Assembly (NCBI RefSeq): GCF_963259705.1
Contig: NC_081842.1
Coordinates: forward strand, 60,021,787 to 60,085,786
DNA length: 64,000 bases
DNA from: Myotis daubentonii
Lineage: Eukaryota; Chordata; Mammalia; Chiroptera; Vespertilionidae
Reading direction: 5' to 3'
Part shown: one piece after another, positions 25,001 through 37,600 of the stretch
Layout of the letters: every line of letters begins with the position of its first letter
Numbering within the stretch: the stretch's first letter is position 1
Notes under the pieces: model-generated
The model's input: the letters and a program-made list of their open reading frames with translations, nothing else
Databases searched by the model: none
Told to the model about the DNA's origin: nothing
Program-made: the position numbers and the translations under genes

Positions 25001-27341
25001 CCCCCAGCTGTTCTCCCCTGTTGGCCTGATTGCCCACAACTGCCATCCCCTGCTAGTCATCTTGTGGCAACTATCTTGTGACGATGTTGGTGTGGCCATC
25101 TTGTGATGATGCGAGGGTGAGACACCACTTAGGCTTTTCTTAGTATAGATAACTGATAGCTTTTTAGTTTTTTGAGGCCATTGGTTAGCTAATCCACCTG
25201 TGAACTTCATCCTCCCTTGGACCTTTCAAGTGGGCCCACATAGTTTCTACTCCTGAATGATGTCAGGCACAAAGACCATCAAAGGCCACATTTACACCCT
25301 TTCCTGGCCTGGGTTAACACCAATGCTTCCTTACCTTACCACATGACCTGTGGGAAATCTGATGCCATTTTCAAGAAAATAGGGTTGATGGCTGAGGTAA
25401 AGGCATGCCACTCCCACCTCTAAGATCCTGCTTTACTAGTTTTACATTTACTAGGATGCTCACAGCTGTAATTCTTGACTGGCTCATTGGGCATGAAGCA
25501 CTTCCTCTCACCATTGTCTGTTCTCAACCTTGGCTGCACATTAGAATCACCTGGGAATCTTTTTAAAATCCTGATTTCTGGGCCTCGTCCTCCGGAAATT
25601 CTGTTTCTTTGTTATGGGGTGAGGCCACAACATTAGTAACAAACAGAATTTCCGGAGGATGAGGCCCAGAAATCAGGATTTTAAAAAGATTCCCAGGTGA
25701 TTCTAATGTGCAGCCAAGGTTGAGAACCACTGGTTTAGCACCAACACTGTTTCTCCCATGACTTAGAAAGCCAGCTTTGTCTTCTCTATTTAATCTCCTT
25801 TGGGGTCCTGCATTTAGCAAGAATCAAACCCCAGGTAAAATAGGTAATATGCTAATATTTAATCCTCAAAATAAACCGGTGAAATAGGTATTATTTTTAT
25901 CTTCATTTTATATAGGAGGAAACTGAGACACAGAAAGTTAGCAATTTGCTTAAGGTCTTATAGCTATAAATGGTAGAGCCAGGATAAGTTCAAAATGCCA
26001 GAATTTAAACATTCTGACTTTGTAACCTAAACATTTCCCCCTAATGATAGTGGCCTCTGTTTAATAAGTTCTTGCATGATTTAATAGTGTTTATGCTATA
26101 TCAATTTTCCTAAATTACTATTCACTGAACTATCTAATTCTTGAGGTTTTGTTTTGTTTTGTTAGATCTCTAAAATCTTAACACTAAGTAATATCTGAGT
26201 TTAAAAAAGGGAAAAAAAATCAGCATCACAACAAAATATAGAAAGATCAAAAAGGAAAACAAAAAAGGAAAAAAATTGTCTCAATGTATTCAAAAAAAGG
26301 AAAAAGCAAAATACTATTAGCTGTCTTATCACATTAAAAGTATTTTGGAAGTCTTTTTTTTACTAATATGTATTTATTGTTTTCAAAGAGAGAAAGGAAG
26401 AAGGGGAGAGAGATAAAAACATCAATGATGAGAGAAAATCATTGATTGGCTGCCTCTTGCACACCCCCTGCTGGGGACCAGCCCTGCAACCCTGGCATGT
26501 GCCCTGACTGCAATCAAACTGTAACCTGGTTCATATGTTGACATTTAACCACTGAACAACACTGGCCAGGCTGGCATTCTAATACTCATTTTTTGCAAGT
26601 TACCTTTTAAAATTTTTGTAAGTTACCTTTTAAAGCAAGTTCTATATACATGTTTACTTAACATGTATATAGAACTTGCTTTATGGCATGCAGTTTTCTA
26701 AACACATAACTGATTTAATCCTAACAATCCCATGATATAGGTATTACTACTGTCTTCATCTTATGAATGAAGAAATCAAGATGCTAAAGGTTTCTGTAGC
26801 TTGTGCTAGATAATATATCTTGTAAATGCTGAAACTAGGATTTGGACCCATGCAATACTTATTAAATCAGTTTATTTATTGACCTATTTAGATCATTTTC
26901 CTTCATTATATCTAAAATTTCATTACTTTTTGTTTAACTCAAATGAATTCTGCAGTTGTGGGATTTCAGGTGGCTGTGAGGTGAAAAGGATATTTATTTC
27001 CAATAAGTCTTCCTATTAGCAGGCTCTTTTAGTGCTATCTAAAGGTGGGGATAGGAGTGTTTGTACGCGTTTCTTTCCTACTCCTAGGCACTTCTTTAAG
27101 CAGAAGTTAATGAGGTTTTGAGGAGTTATGAGGAGTAGAAAACTTCTCTGAAGACTGGATAAATGACAAAGAATCAGAAATAAATCTTCCCTTTTAAATC
27201 ATAGGATTAGCCCTGGCCAATGTGACACAGTTGGTTGGAGCATCATCTTGTACACCAGAAGGTGGCGGGTTCTATTCCTGATCAGGGCACACGCTCAGGT
27301 TGCAGGTTCGATCCCCAATTGGGGGTCGTGCAGGAGGCAAC

Positions 27342-27402
<61 letters not shown>

Positions 27403-28563
27403 CAATAAAAATAAATAAGTCACTAGGATTACCTTCTTAAAACACACAACATTCATGTTCAATCCCACCCTATGTTTCTTTTCGTCTCCAAAAAAACAGT
27501 ACTGCTAAAAGGCAGAAAAGATGTTTAGCTTTTATGAATCTAACCCACCAAAACAGATCTAATCATTTCTCTGACTCACTATGAAATAAAATGCTTATCA
27601 AATTTCAATCTTAATCAACTTTTTATATTTGCATTTTATGTAGTTATGACCTTTCATTTACTTACTGAGTGTGCTGCCCTCCTTTCAGATTTGCTATGGA
27701 ATCATTTATGGAATGGGAGCTAAGTCTTTGGGAGAGCAGATGGGCATTAAAGAAAACGATGCTGCTTGCTACATCGACTCCTTCAAATCCAGATACACCG
27801 GTAAAGAAGCCTCGAGTGTTACCTTCTAGGTGCTATTCTTTTCAACTGTCTTTCCATATTATATTCATTTTAAAATTTTGCAATACAGAATTTTTATTAA
27901 CATATTAATTGGAGGTTTTCATCAGACATGTTAATGAAATAACATTAACCTTATTATAATTAGTTACTAAGATGTGCTTTTTTTTCATAAAAGTAGGGAT
28001 GGAAATGGAATAGCGGAATGCAGCAAATGTATATGCTACCATGTGATTGTGAATATCTCATACAATCTTGGACTTATCCTGTGCTTTAGGTTTAGATGGC
28101 TTTAACATGAAACAGTAGGCCATTGGTAAATGTACCACAACTTGTGAGAGAACAATTGTTGTTATAGAGCAACTTGAGTATCACTATTTTAAATTTTCTT
28201 TTGGCAGTTTATTGAGGTATAATGTAGATAGAATAAAAAAATTCACCCTATTTAGGTGTATAGTTCTATGAATTTTGACAAATGCACACAGTCATATAAT
28301 CTATACCAGAACCAAGATATAGAACCATCACCCCAGAAAATTCTTTTATGCTTCTTTGTAATCAACTTTGTCCCCAGTCCTCCAAAAGAAATCTTTATTT
28401 ACACATGACATGATCTTGTACATCAAAAATCATATGAATTTTACAAAAACAACTACTAAAAGAAATATCTAAATTTAGCAAGCTCCCACCATACAAAGTC
28501 AAGTTCTAAAAATCAGTTATATTTCTACTAGTAATAAACAATTACTGTATAAATTAAAAATAA

Positions 28564-28616
<53 letters not shown>

Positions 28617-31577
28617 TAAGTGTCTGTCCGACCAATAGCTCTGATGCACACTGACCACCAGGGGGCAGACACTCAATGCCAGAGCTGCCATGACACACAC
28701 TGGCCGGCACCACAGACCTGGCGCTGACAAACCAACACTCGGCTTCCCACAAGTGGGACACAGGCCCCGCCACCTCCCCGGAGTGACACCCCACCAAATC
28801 ACAGCCAATGCTGCCAAGAGCCCAGGGCACAAAATGCGGCTCATAGCCCAGCCCAGCTTGAAATGGTCGCTGTGGACACCCGGGTAATGGTGTTTCATAG
28901 CAACGCCTAGCTTCCTTTCCCTAGCAACTAGTCTCCTTGGAGTTTTTTCAGCCCAAGAACTCGACTTGCTTTATAGCCAGGTGCAAACATTTTACATTTT
29001 AACCAAATGTCTGTGAAGCGTTTCCCTGTGCCTCATCTCATTTGATCCTCACAGAAGTCCTGGAATAGGTAGATAGTAGACTTGGTAGAATCCTATTTTC
29101 TTTTCATTAGCAAGACAACGGAGATTTAGAAAGTTTAGAAACTTGAGCCGACTGAAAAGAAGTAAGAAATGGTGGAACTTAAAAATGACTTCAGGATTTC
29201 TCACTGTGCAGAATATAGTCAAACACTGCTGCAGTTAAATATTTTACCCGTTGTTCTCCCTGTGTGATCTACAATAATAATCTGTTTTGTGTTGATATTT
29301 ACTTCTGTGTCGCTGACAATTACCTGAAAGAGAAGTTGGGGTGCCTCACTGGGCTGGAAAAAGTTTAAATCAGAAGGCAGGTCTAATTAAGCAAGTTTAT
29401 TCTATATAAAAGGCTAAGTTGACTCACGCATGTGCGATACATATAAAGCTCTTGCTGGCACCAATCGCATGCATGTGTTTCGATCTTTCATTGTTGATCA
29501 TGAATTTGGTTGACACTTCTATTATAGAGAAAGGGTGAATAGCGATATTAACATATTCCTTCTAATTAATTTCCTTTCAGTGTTCACAAATCTGTGTACC
29601 GGGTCACTAGTTTATAATAACATCAGAACACATGAAATACTTAGGCTAAATTTAATAATTTCAATATTTTATTGAAAACTTCAAAGCAATCCTGAGAGAA
29701 ACTGAAGAATACTTAAATAAATGGGAGGTTTACCATGTGAGTTTATTAGAAGACAAAATATTGTTATGATGACAATTCAGTGCAATGCCAATGAAAATTT
29801 TATTAGACTCTTGTACAGAATTAGATAAGCTGACTCTAAATTTATATGGAAATTCAAAGGGACTGGAATAACATTTTTTGGAGAAGTACAATGTTGAGTG
29901 ATTTTGAAATTTATTATAAAACTACAATAATTAAGGTGGGCATAAGAGTAGACGTAGAGAACAGTGTGTCACAATAAAGAGCCCAGAAATCGACCTGTTA
30001 CGTATGTTGCAAGTGGATTTTCAACTAAATTACCATGGTAATTCATTGGAAGAAAAATAGTCTTGTCAACCACTGGTGTCTAGGACAACTAGATACCAGT
30101 ATGGGGAAAAAAGTGAACTTTAACTTTTTTTTCACATTATATTAAAAAATTAACTTGATATGGAGCATAGTCCTAAAAGTAAAGGCTAAAACTATGAAAC
30201 TATATATCTTCCAGAAGAAACAGGGAGAAAAGCTTTGTGATATTGAGATAGGCAAAAATGTCTTAGATGATAACAACACTGAGTCATAAAAGATAAATAC
30301 TGATAGCCCAACTGGTGTTGCTCAGTGGTTGAACATTGACCTATGAACCAGGGGTCATGGTTTGATTCCCAGTCGGGGCACATGCCCCGATTTGCAGGCT
30401 CAATCCCCAGTGTGGGGTGTGCAGGAGGCAGCCAATCTATTATTCTCTCTCATCATTGATGTTTCTATCTCTCTCCCTCTCCCTTACTCTCTGAAATCAA
30501 TAAAAATATTTTTTAAGAAAATATAAATACTCATAAAGAAACCAGTAAGGAAATGTAAAGGCAAACCACAGACTCAGAGAAAATATTTACAGCTCCTATT
30601 ATCTGACAAAGGATTTACATCCAGAATATTTAAGAACTCTTATAACACAACTAGAGGCCCAGTACACGAATTTGTGCATGGGTGGGGTCCGCCTGCCCCA
30701 ACCTAATGGGGGCCAATCGGGGGCAGGGCCAGCTGGGAGGTCTAATGCTGGAAGCTACAGCTTTCCTCCAGCTGGATCTAATTATACTTTAAGGATGGCC
30801 AAAAGAAAACCCACAACAGAACTATTTTGCATTTCATGTGCCATGAGATGAAGTTGTTTATGTGTTGTTTTCAAACGTATATCAAGATGGATGATGGCCC
30901 TTTAATGATTTTTGCATTCTTCCTGGGGTTCTACTCTAAGTTTCCCAATATGATCATCATGTCTGTTTGTTTAAAAGGTTTTCTGTTTTTTAATGTGCCT
31001 ACCCTTTGCTGTTGCTCCTGGCAACCTGCAGGTCTTCTTCGCTGCCCCATTTAAAGAGAGATTGAAAGCTCACCTAATCTGCAAGGCACTGCAATTTCAC
31101 AAAATCCCCACCCAGCCTCTCTACATTCCTCAGCAAAGGGCCGCCATCCCGTTAATGCTTAGGTAACCTTTTTGACTAACTTGGAAGGTCTCCTGGGGCT
31201 GCAGGCCATGCAGGGAGAATTCCACACCTTGGCTGCAGTATTAGCAGAGCCCTCTGGAGACTCTGGTCAGGGTCAGAAGGGACTGATAATTATTTTCTTG
31301 TGCTTGCACTAAATGTACATGCACCAGGGAGCCAGGTAGTGATATAGGGGTATTGGGGGCTGATCAGGGTGGAGGCCGCCCAGGGGGAGGTGCCATGGGC
31401 AGTTGGCAGCCAGCCCCGTCCCCGATTGGGGTGTTGAGGGCCGATCAGGGGCCAGGCCGGCCGGGGGGTTGGGGGAGCCAATCGCTGCCTGGATCAGGCT
31501 GGTTGGCTCCCACAGAGCATGTCATAGCCACCGGTCGGTCTGGTCATTCTGGTTGTTCTGCCATAACAGTCGCTGGG

Positions 31578-31650
<73 letters not shown>

Positions 31651-34600
31651 TAAGAAGGCAAATAATCCAATAAAATAAAGGTCAAAGATTTGAACAGACA
31701 CTTCACAAAAGAAGATAGATGAATGACCACATCAAATGTTATCATTTGTTAGTCATCAGGGAAAAGAAAATTAAAACCACAAAGAGATGCTATTACAAAA
31801 ACAAAAAGAGCCCTGACTGGTTTGGCTCAGTGAATTGAGCATAGGTCTGGGGACTGAAGGGTCCCGGGTTCAATTCTGGTTGAGAGCACATGCCCAGTTG
31901 CAGGCTCTCTCCCCAGTGGGTGTGCGTGCAGGAGGCAGCCAATCAATGATTCTCTCTTATTATTGATATTTCTATCTCTCCCTCTCCCTTCCTCTCTGAA
32001 ATCAATAAAAACATATTTTTTAAAAAACACAAGAAAAATGACTAAAATTAGAAACATTAATATCTCTTTAACATTGCTGTTAGAGTTGTGAAATGGTATA
32101 ACCACTTTGGAAATTAGTATGGCTCTTTCATACAAAGTTAAACATAGACTAAGCCATTTGATCCTGCAATTGCACTATTGAGAGCATTTACCCAAGAAAA
32201 ATGAAAACATATGTCCAAAGACTTGTTAATGTAAAAACATTCAAACCGGTAAAGAATTTTTGTGAGTTTATTTGAGCCAAACTGTCAACAATTGTCAGGA
32301 AGCAGTATCTCAATGGATTAGGATAATGCTCCAGAGAGTGGCAGTTTTTCATCTATTTTTATACATTGTAATCTGCCGGGGTCCAACCCCAGCGGGTCCA
32401 GGGGTCCCCAAAGGTGTGGACGGAGTCGGCGAAGAAGGAATGACACGGAGACAGCGTTCAGTTGATCAGCAACCTAGCCAGGATCTCTAGCCCGGATCTC
32501 CAGAGAGGTTCTGCTTCGGATCTCCAGCGAGGTTCTGTAGCCATGTTCCCTCGCTAGGTTCTCCAGCCAGGTTCTGTCCAGGCTCTCCAGTCAGGTTCAG
32601 TGTCCAGGTTTCAGTCAGGTTCTCCTGCCAATCTCCGCAGTCAGGTTCAGTCCAGGATCCCCTGCCATGCTCTCTCGCCAGGCTTTGCCTCCAAGCTCCG
32701 AGGCCAGTCCCTGTCCAGGATCCTCCGGCATGCTCTCGCCAGCGAAGTTCTTCTGTCCCTAGAGAACGTTCTGTGCCTAGGCTCTGTCTCTCTTGGTCCT
32801 GTCTTCCAAGCCCTGTGTTCTCAGTTCTGTCTTCTGAGTTCTGAGTGTTTCTGTCTTGTTACAACTGTATTTATACCAGTTGATTCAATCCTATCAATCT
32901 CTATTACAAAGGTTAGGGCGTTTCTTATCTCCATTCCAGGGAGAAAAGATTATGTAGTTTAAGCATGATTGTTCGTAGTTAAAGGGATTAATTACCCGCC
33001 TGGCACTTAGTTGAGTGGTTTTATTCCCTCCCTAACTTCAGGGGAAAATCCCTACCTGGGGATTCAACCTTTCTCGGAGAGGTGACCTTGGTTAAAACAC
33101 AGCGCCAAGAAGGTGAGCAAACATATTAAGAGCCGTATGCCATATATGCCAGGTCCCTTGAAACAGCAAGGATGGACCGGCTCCCGGCAGCAATCAAAGG
33201 AGGTGATGTAGGTGGGTTACATGAAATCCATTGGTGATTAGAGAGGCAGGAGAAAACAAAGGCAGGGTGGGGGGGATCTCTGGGATTGGATAAAAAGTAA
33301 AATGATAGGTACATACTTAGGTGGGTGCAGGATACTTAATAGTCAATAATTAACCTGATAACAATACAGTGAAGGAATTTCGGGTATCTGCCCTGGTGCC
33401 CAGACACATTAGGTTGTGCCCCAAGGGATCTGGAAAAAGGGAAGTTACAAGTTATCCAGACATTTCCAGGATTTGTTATCATAGATGCAAAAAGACAGAT
33501 GGGCTCATTTAAGGTAAAGTTTGACCTTGTCAGTGAAGATACCAGCCTAGGACGTAACTACCCACCATGACTGCTTTTAGTTAAAGTTACTTTCAGACCA
33601 TCCTTTGTGGTTACTTTAGGTCTCTGAGTTTGCAAGACTGCCATGCAGGCCTTCCCTGAGCTTGTCAGGTTAGCATGTGGACTTGAACATGAACGTTATA
33701 GTAGTTTTATTCATAACAGCCCAAGATTGGGAACAGTCCAAATGCCTATCAACGTGACTATAAATAAACAGATTTTGGTATATCTCTGTGATGTAATACT
33801 ACTTAGCAAAAGAAGGCAGACACAAATGAGAACATACAGTATATTTCAATCTTTTATGATTTTCAAGAACATAAAAACTATAATATCCTATATAATAAAA
33901 GCCTATTATGCTAAGTGTCTGGTTGTCCGGTCGGCCATTCAATCCATCAAAGCGTGATATGCTAATGATATGCTAAGGCTGCTCAACTGCTTGCATTAAT
34001 GTGTACTGACTACCAGGGGGAAGACAGTCGATCAGTTGACCAGTCGCTATGACCTGCACTGACCACCAGGAGGCAGACGCTCTGACCAGTAGGTTAGCTT
34101 GCTACTGGGGTCTGGCTGATCAGGACTGATCGAGACACATCAGACACACCCTGGAGCCCTCCTGTGGTCCCTCCCTGGCTGGCCAACCTCCCACATCCCT
34201 CCTCGGCCCCGATTGTGCACCCGGTGGGGCCCCTCAGCCTGGCCTCCGCTCTCTCACAATCTGGGCTGAGGGACCCCCCCACTCCCGAGTGCATGTGGGA
34301 TCAGGCCTAAACCAGCAGTCAGACATCCCTCTTGCAATCTGGGACTGCTGGCTCCTAACCGCTCACCTGCCTGCCTGTTTGCCCCTAACCGCTCACCTGC
34401 CTGCCTAATTGCCCCAACTGCCTCTCCCTCGGCCCCCACTGCTGCGGCTTTGTCTGGACGGATGTCCAGAGTGACATCGGAAGGTTGTTCAGCTGTCCGG
34501 TCTAGTTAGCATATTATGCTTTTATTATTATAGATCATTCACCTGAAATGGGTGCTGTTTACTGTATGTAGATTATATCTTAGAATTCATTATTGTTTTT

Positions 34601-37600
34601 ATTTATTTATTTATTTTTAAATATATTTTTATTGATTTCAGAGAAGAAGGGAGAGGGAGAGAGAAATAGAAACATCAATGATGAGAGAGAATCATTGTTC
34701 GGCTGCCTCTTGCACACCCCACCCTGGGGATCCAGCTGCAACCCAGGCATATGCCCTGACCTGAATCTAACTGTGACCTCCTGGTTCATAGGTTGATGCT
34801 CAGCCACTGAGCCATGCCCAGCCCGGCTCATTGTTTTTTGTTTGTTTGTTTTCATTGTGTGTTTTTTAAAGTAGTTCTTTCAATCTCTAAATATTAGAAG
34901 GCCTCCTACCGAGTCAGGTAAGAGAAATTGTAGAGCTTTCTTAAATCTCATCCTTTTATTTGCTCTTCACTCAACAAACTCACAGTAATTCCTAAGGAGA
35001 AAAGGCTGAGCCTGATTGCTTTCTGAGCTTCCATGCCAGTGGTCACATATCACCACCAGCCGTACCTGGCAGCGCAGGGTTTTCTCTTCTTCCCATCACT
35101 CACTTTCCTCAAATGTTTCTCCTGTGTCAGCCACACAACAGAAATCCTCAAACGAGGAATTCCAATTGGGAGGCATTAGTGTTTATTACTCAGGATGAGC
35201 AGAGCTATGAGAAAGCAGAGATCGCATATATGAATAAAGTTAGATAAGCATAGTCTCTATACTTTTGGTATATTTCTTTATATTGAAACTATTTTTTTAA
35301 TTGTTTTATTGCTTAAAGTATTACAAAGAGTATTATATATGTCTCCTTTTTTTTTTCTCCCCTTGACCTTCCCCTAGCCTCCCATACCCCTCAGTGTCTT
35401 ATGTCCATTGGTTATGCTTATATGCATGCATACAAGTCCTTCAGCTGATCTCTTACCCCCCGCCCCCAACCCTCCCCGGCCTTCCCTCTGTAGTTTGACA
35501 GTCTGTTCGATGTTGCTCTGCCTCTGTATCTATTTTTGCTCATCAGTTTATAATGGTCTTAATTATCCATAAATGAGTGAGATCATGTGGTATTTTTCCT
35601 TCATTGACTGGCTTATACTATTGAATGAAAATAATAATGACTTTAGTTGTACTCATTTCTTTTTTTTTTTCTTTGTAGGGATTAATCATTTCATGAAAGA
35701 GACAGTGAAGAATTGTAAAAGAGATGGGTTTGTTCAGACCATTTTGGGAAGGCGTAGATATTTACCAGGAATCAAAGACAACAACCCTTATCATAAAGCT
35801 CACGTATGTTGAAATTCTCTGGATTTTTAACTTAAAATTTCAGTGACATATACTTTTGTTTTTAATTGATCTTTATTGTTGGAAGTATTACTGATGTCCC
35901 CCTTCTACCCCTCAATGACTCCCTCTATACCCCCCGCCCCCAGGCCTTCACCACACTATTGTCTGTGTTCATGGGTTGTGCATATATGGATATAAATTCT
36001 TTGGTTAATCTCTCCCCACCTACCCACCCTGACCTTCCCTCTGATTGACATATACTTTTCAACAAAGACAACTGCTGCTAATGTCCCTTAGAAGGATCAC
36101 TAATATATTAATTGGGTCTTGTGTTCCATTAAGGATTTCTGAAGTGATGGCACCTGCCAGTCTTTGGGAGGCTACTGTAAATGTCAGCTCATGTTTATAA
36201 TACTTCATTTAGAGATGTTTCAGTGAGCTAGTTATTTATTAGCTTTGGTAATAAGTTATAAATAAACTTAATTCTTACATTTACTATTTGTTCTTTGTTT
36301 TACATACCGTATGCTAATTTGTCATATCACACCAGATTGCCAATGCCTTCTGAGATTAACATCAGTACAAAGATTTATTGATGGTATTTGTTCAAATTAT
36401 GAATAAAATCTCTTCCTGAAGTCATTAGGATTCATAAAAGCATTCTATATATCTGAGCATTTAAGCTTCTATTTTAGTTCAGATCTTTCTATTTTATCAG
36501 TCTTTTATATTATTGTAGTGATTTCCTTAATCTGTTGAAAAAAGCTTTCTCTACCCCAACATCAAGAAAATATTCTCTAGAAATTTTTGTTTTGCCTTTT
36601 ACATTTATATCTACAATCAGCCAGCAATTGATTTTCATGTTATTAGAGATTGAGGGTCAGGGTCCCGTACCTCCCCCATTGATATACAGTTGTCCCAAAT
36701 TATTGAAAAGACAGCTTTCCCCCCACTTCTCTGTGGTGCCACTTCTGCCACAAATCAAATAACATGGATGTTTCTGTTTCTGTAGACATTATTTTGGTCT
36801 GTTGTATTTGCTCATCCTTTAGACAGTGCCACACTGCCTTAGATATGCTGCTTTGTAAGGTGTCTTGATGTATGGCAAAGTTTTCTTAACTTGTTCTTTT
36901 CTTCCTCAAATATTTGCCTATTCTTGATTCTTTGCATTTCCATATAAATTGTAGAAGCAGCTTGTAAATTTCCACATAAACACAGAATCCTGTTTTTTTG
37001 TTTGTTTGTTTGTTTGTTTTTGCGACTGCCTTGATTCATAAATGAAGATGGGATTAATATGGACATGGGCATATTTATAAATTTGAGTTTTCAACCCATG
37101 AACATGATCTATTTGTTAATTTATTTAGGTCTTTAAGTCTTGTTAAATTCTCTCAATAACATTGTGTAGTTTTGGGGAAGAGATTGTATATGTTTCTTAT
37201 TAGATTTACAGCTAGGTATTTGAAAAGTCTTAATGCTGTTGCAAATGGCATCTTTTTTTAATTATTATTCTTTTCCTTCCTTTTTTACATTTTCTAACGT
37301 GTGGCTGCTTACACAAAGACATATAATTGTTTTTATTGTTGTTCTTTTGTCTAGAAACCTTGCAAATATTGCATATTCTAATAACTTATCTATAGATACT
37401 TTTAGATATTCTATCTACACAGTTATTATCTGCAAAAAAAAAAAAGTCATTTCAGCTTTTCCAGTTATCAGTCAGATGGTTGGTTCTAATGACCTGATCT
37501 CCCATGATCAGAAACCTGTATTTTTTTATGCCTATGAAAAGCCCTGGTCATAAAGGACTTGGATTGTGAGACACAAAGCTAAGATTGCTAACTTTTCTTA

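Larger units (their letters stand above)
29611..33860 (+). mobile_element. Old L1 (ORF2 end and 3'UTR), heavily interrupted
   Basis: Pieces at 29611-30304, 30519-30650, 31650-31809, 32026-32244 and 33691-33860 read in order as decayed L1 ORF2 C-terminus and 3'UTR in sense (TTTATATGGAAATTCAAAGG; AGCCCAAGATTGGGAACAGT). Two VES SINEs, one Helitron and two LTR layers have landed in it. A Helitron also abuts each outer edge. Confidence 0.65.

Noticed and set aside
24660..25045. Regular short repeats that could suggest a CRISPR-like array
   Set aside because: Units are contiguous and diverged with no unique spacers, in a mammalian Helitron.
28530..28900. Frames with alternating Ile-Tyr tails
   Set aside because: They are translations of a TA microsatellite and Helitron sequence.
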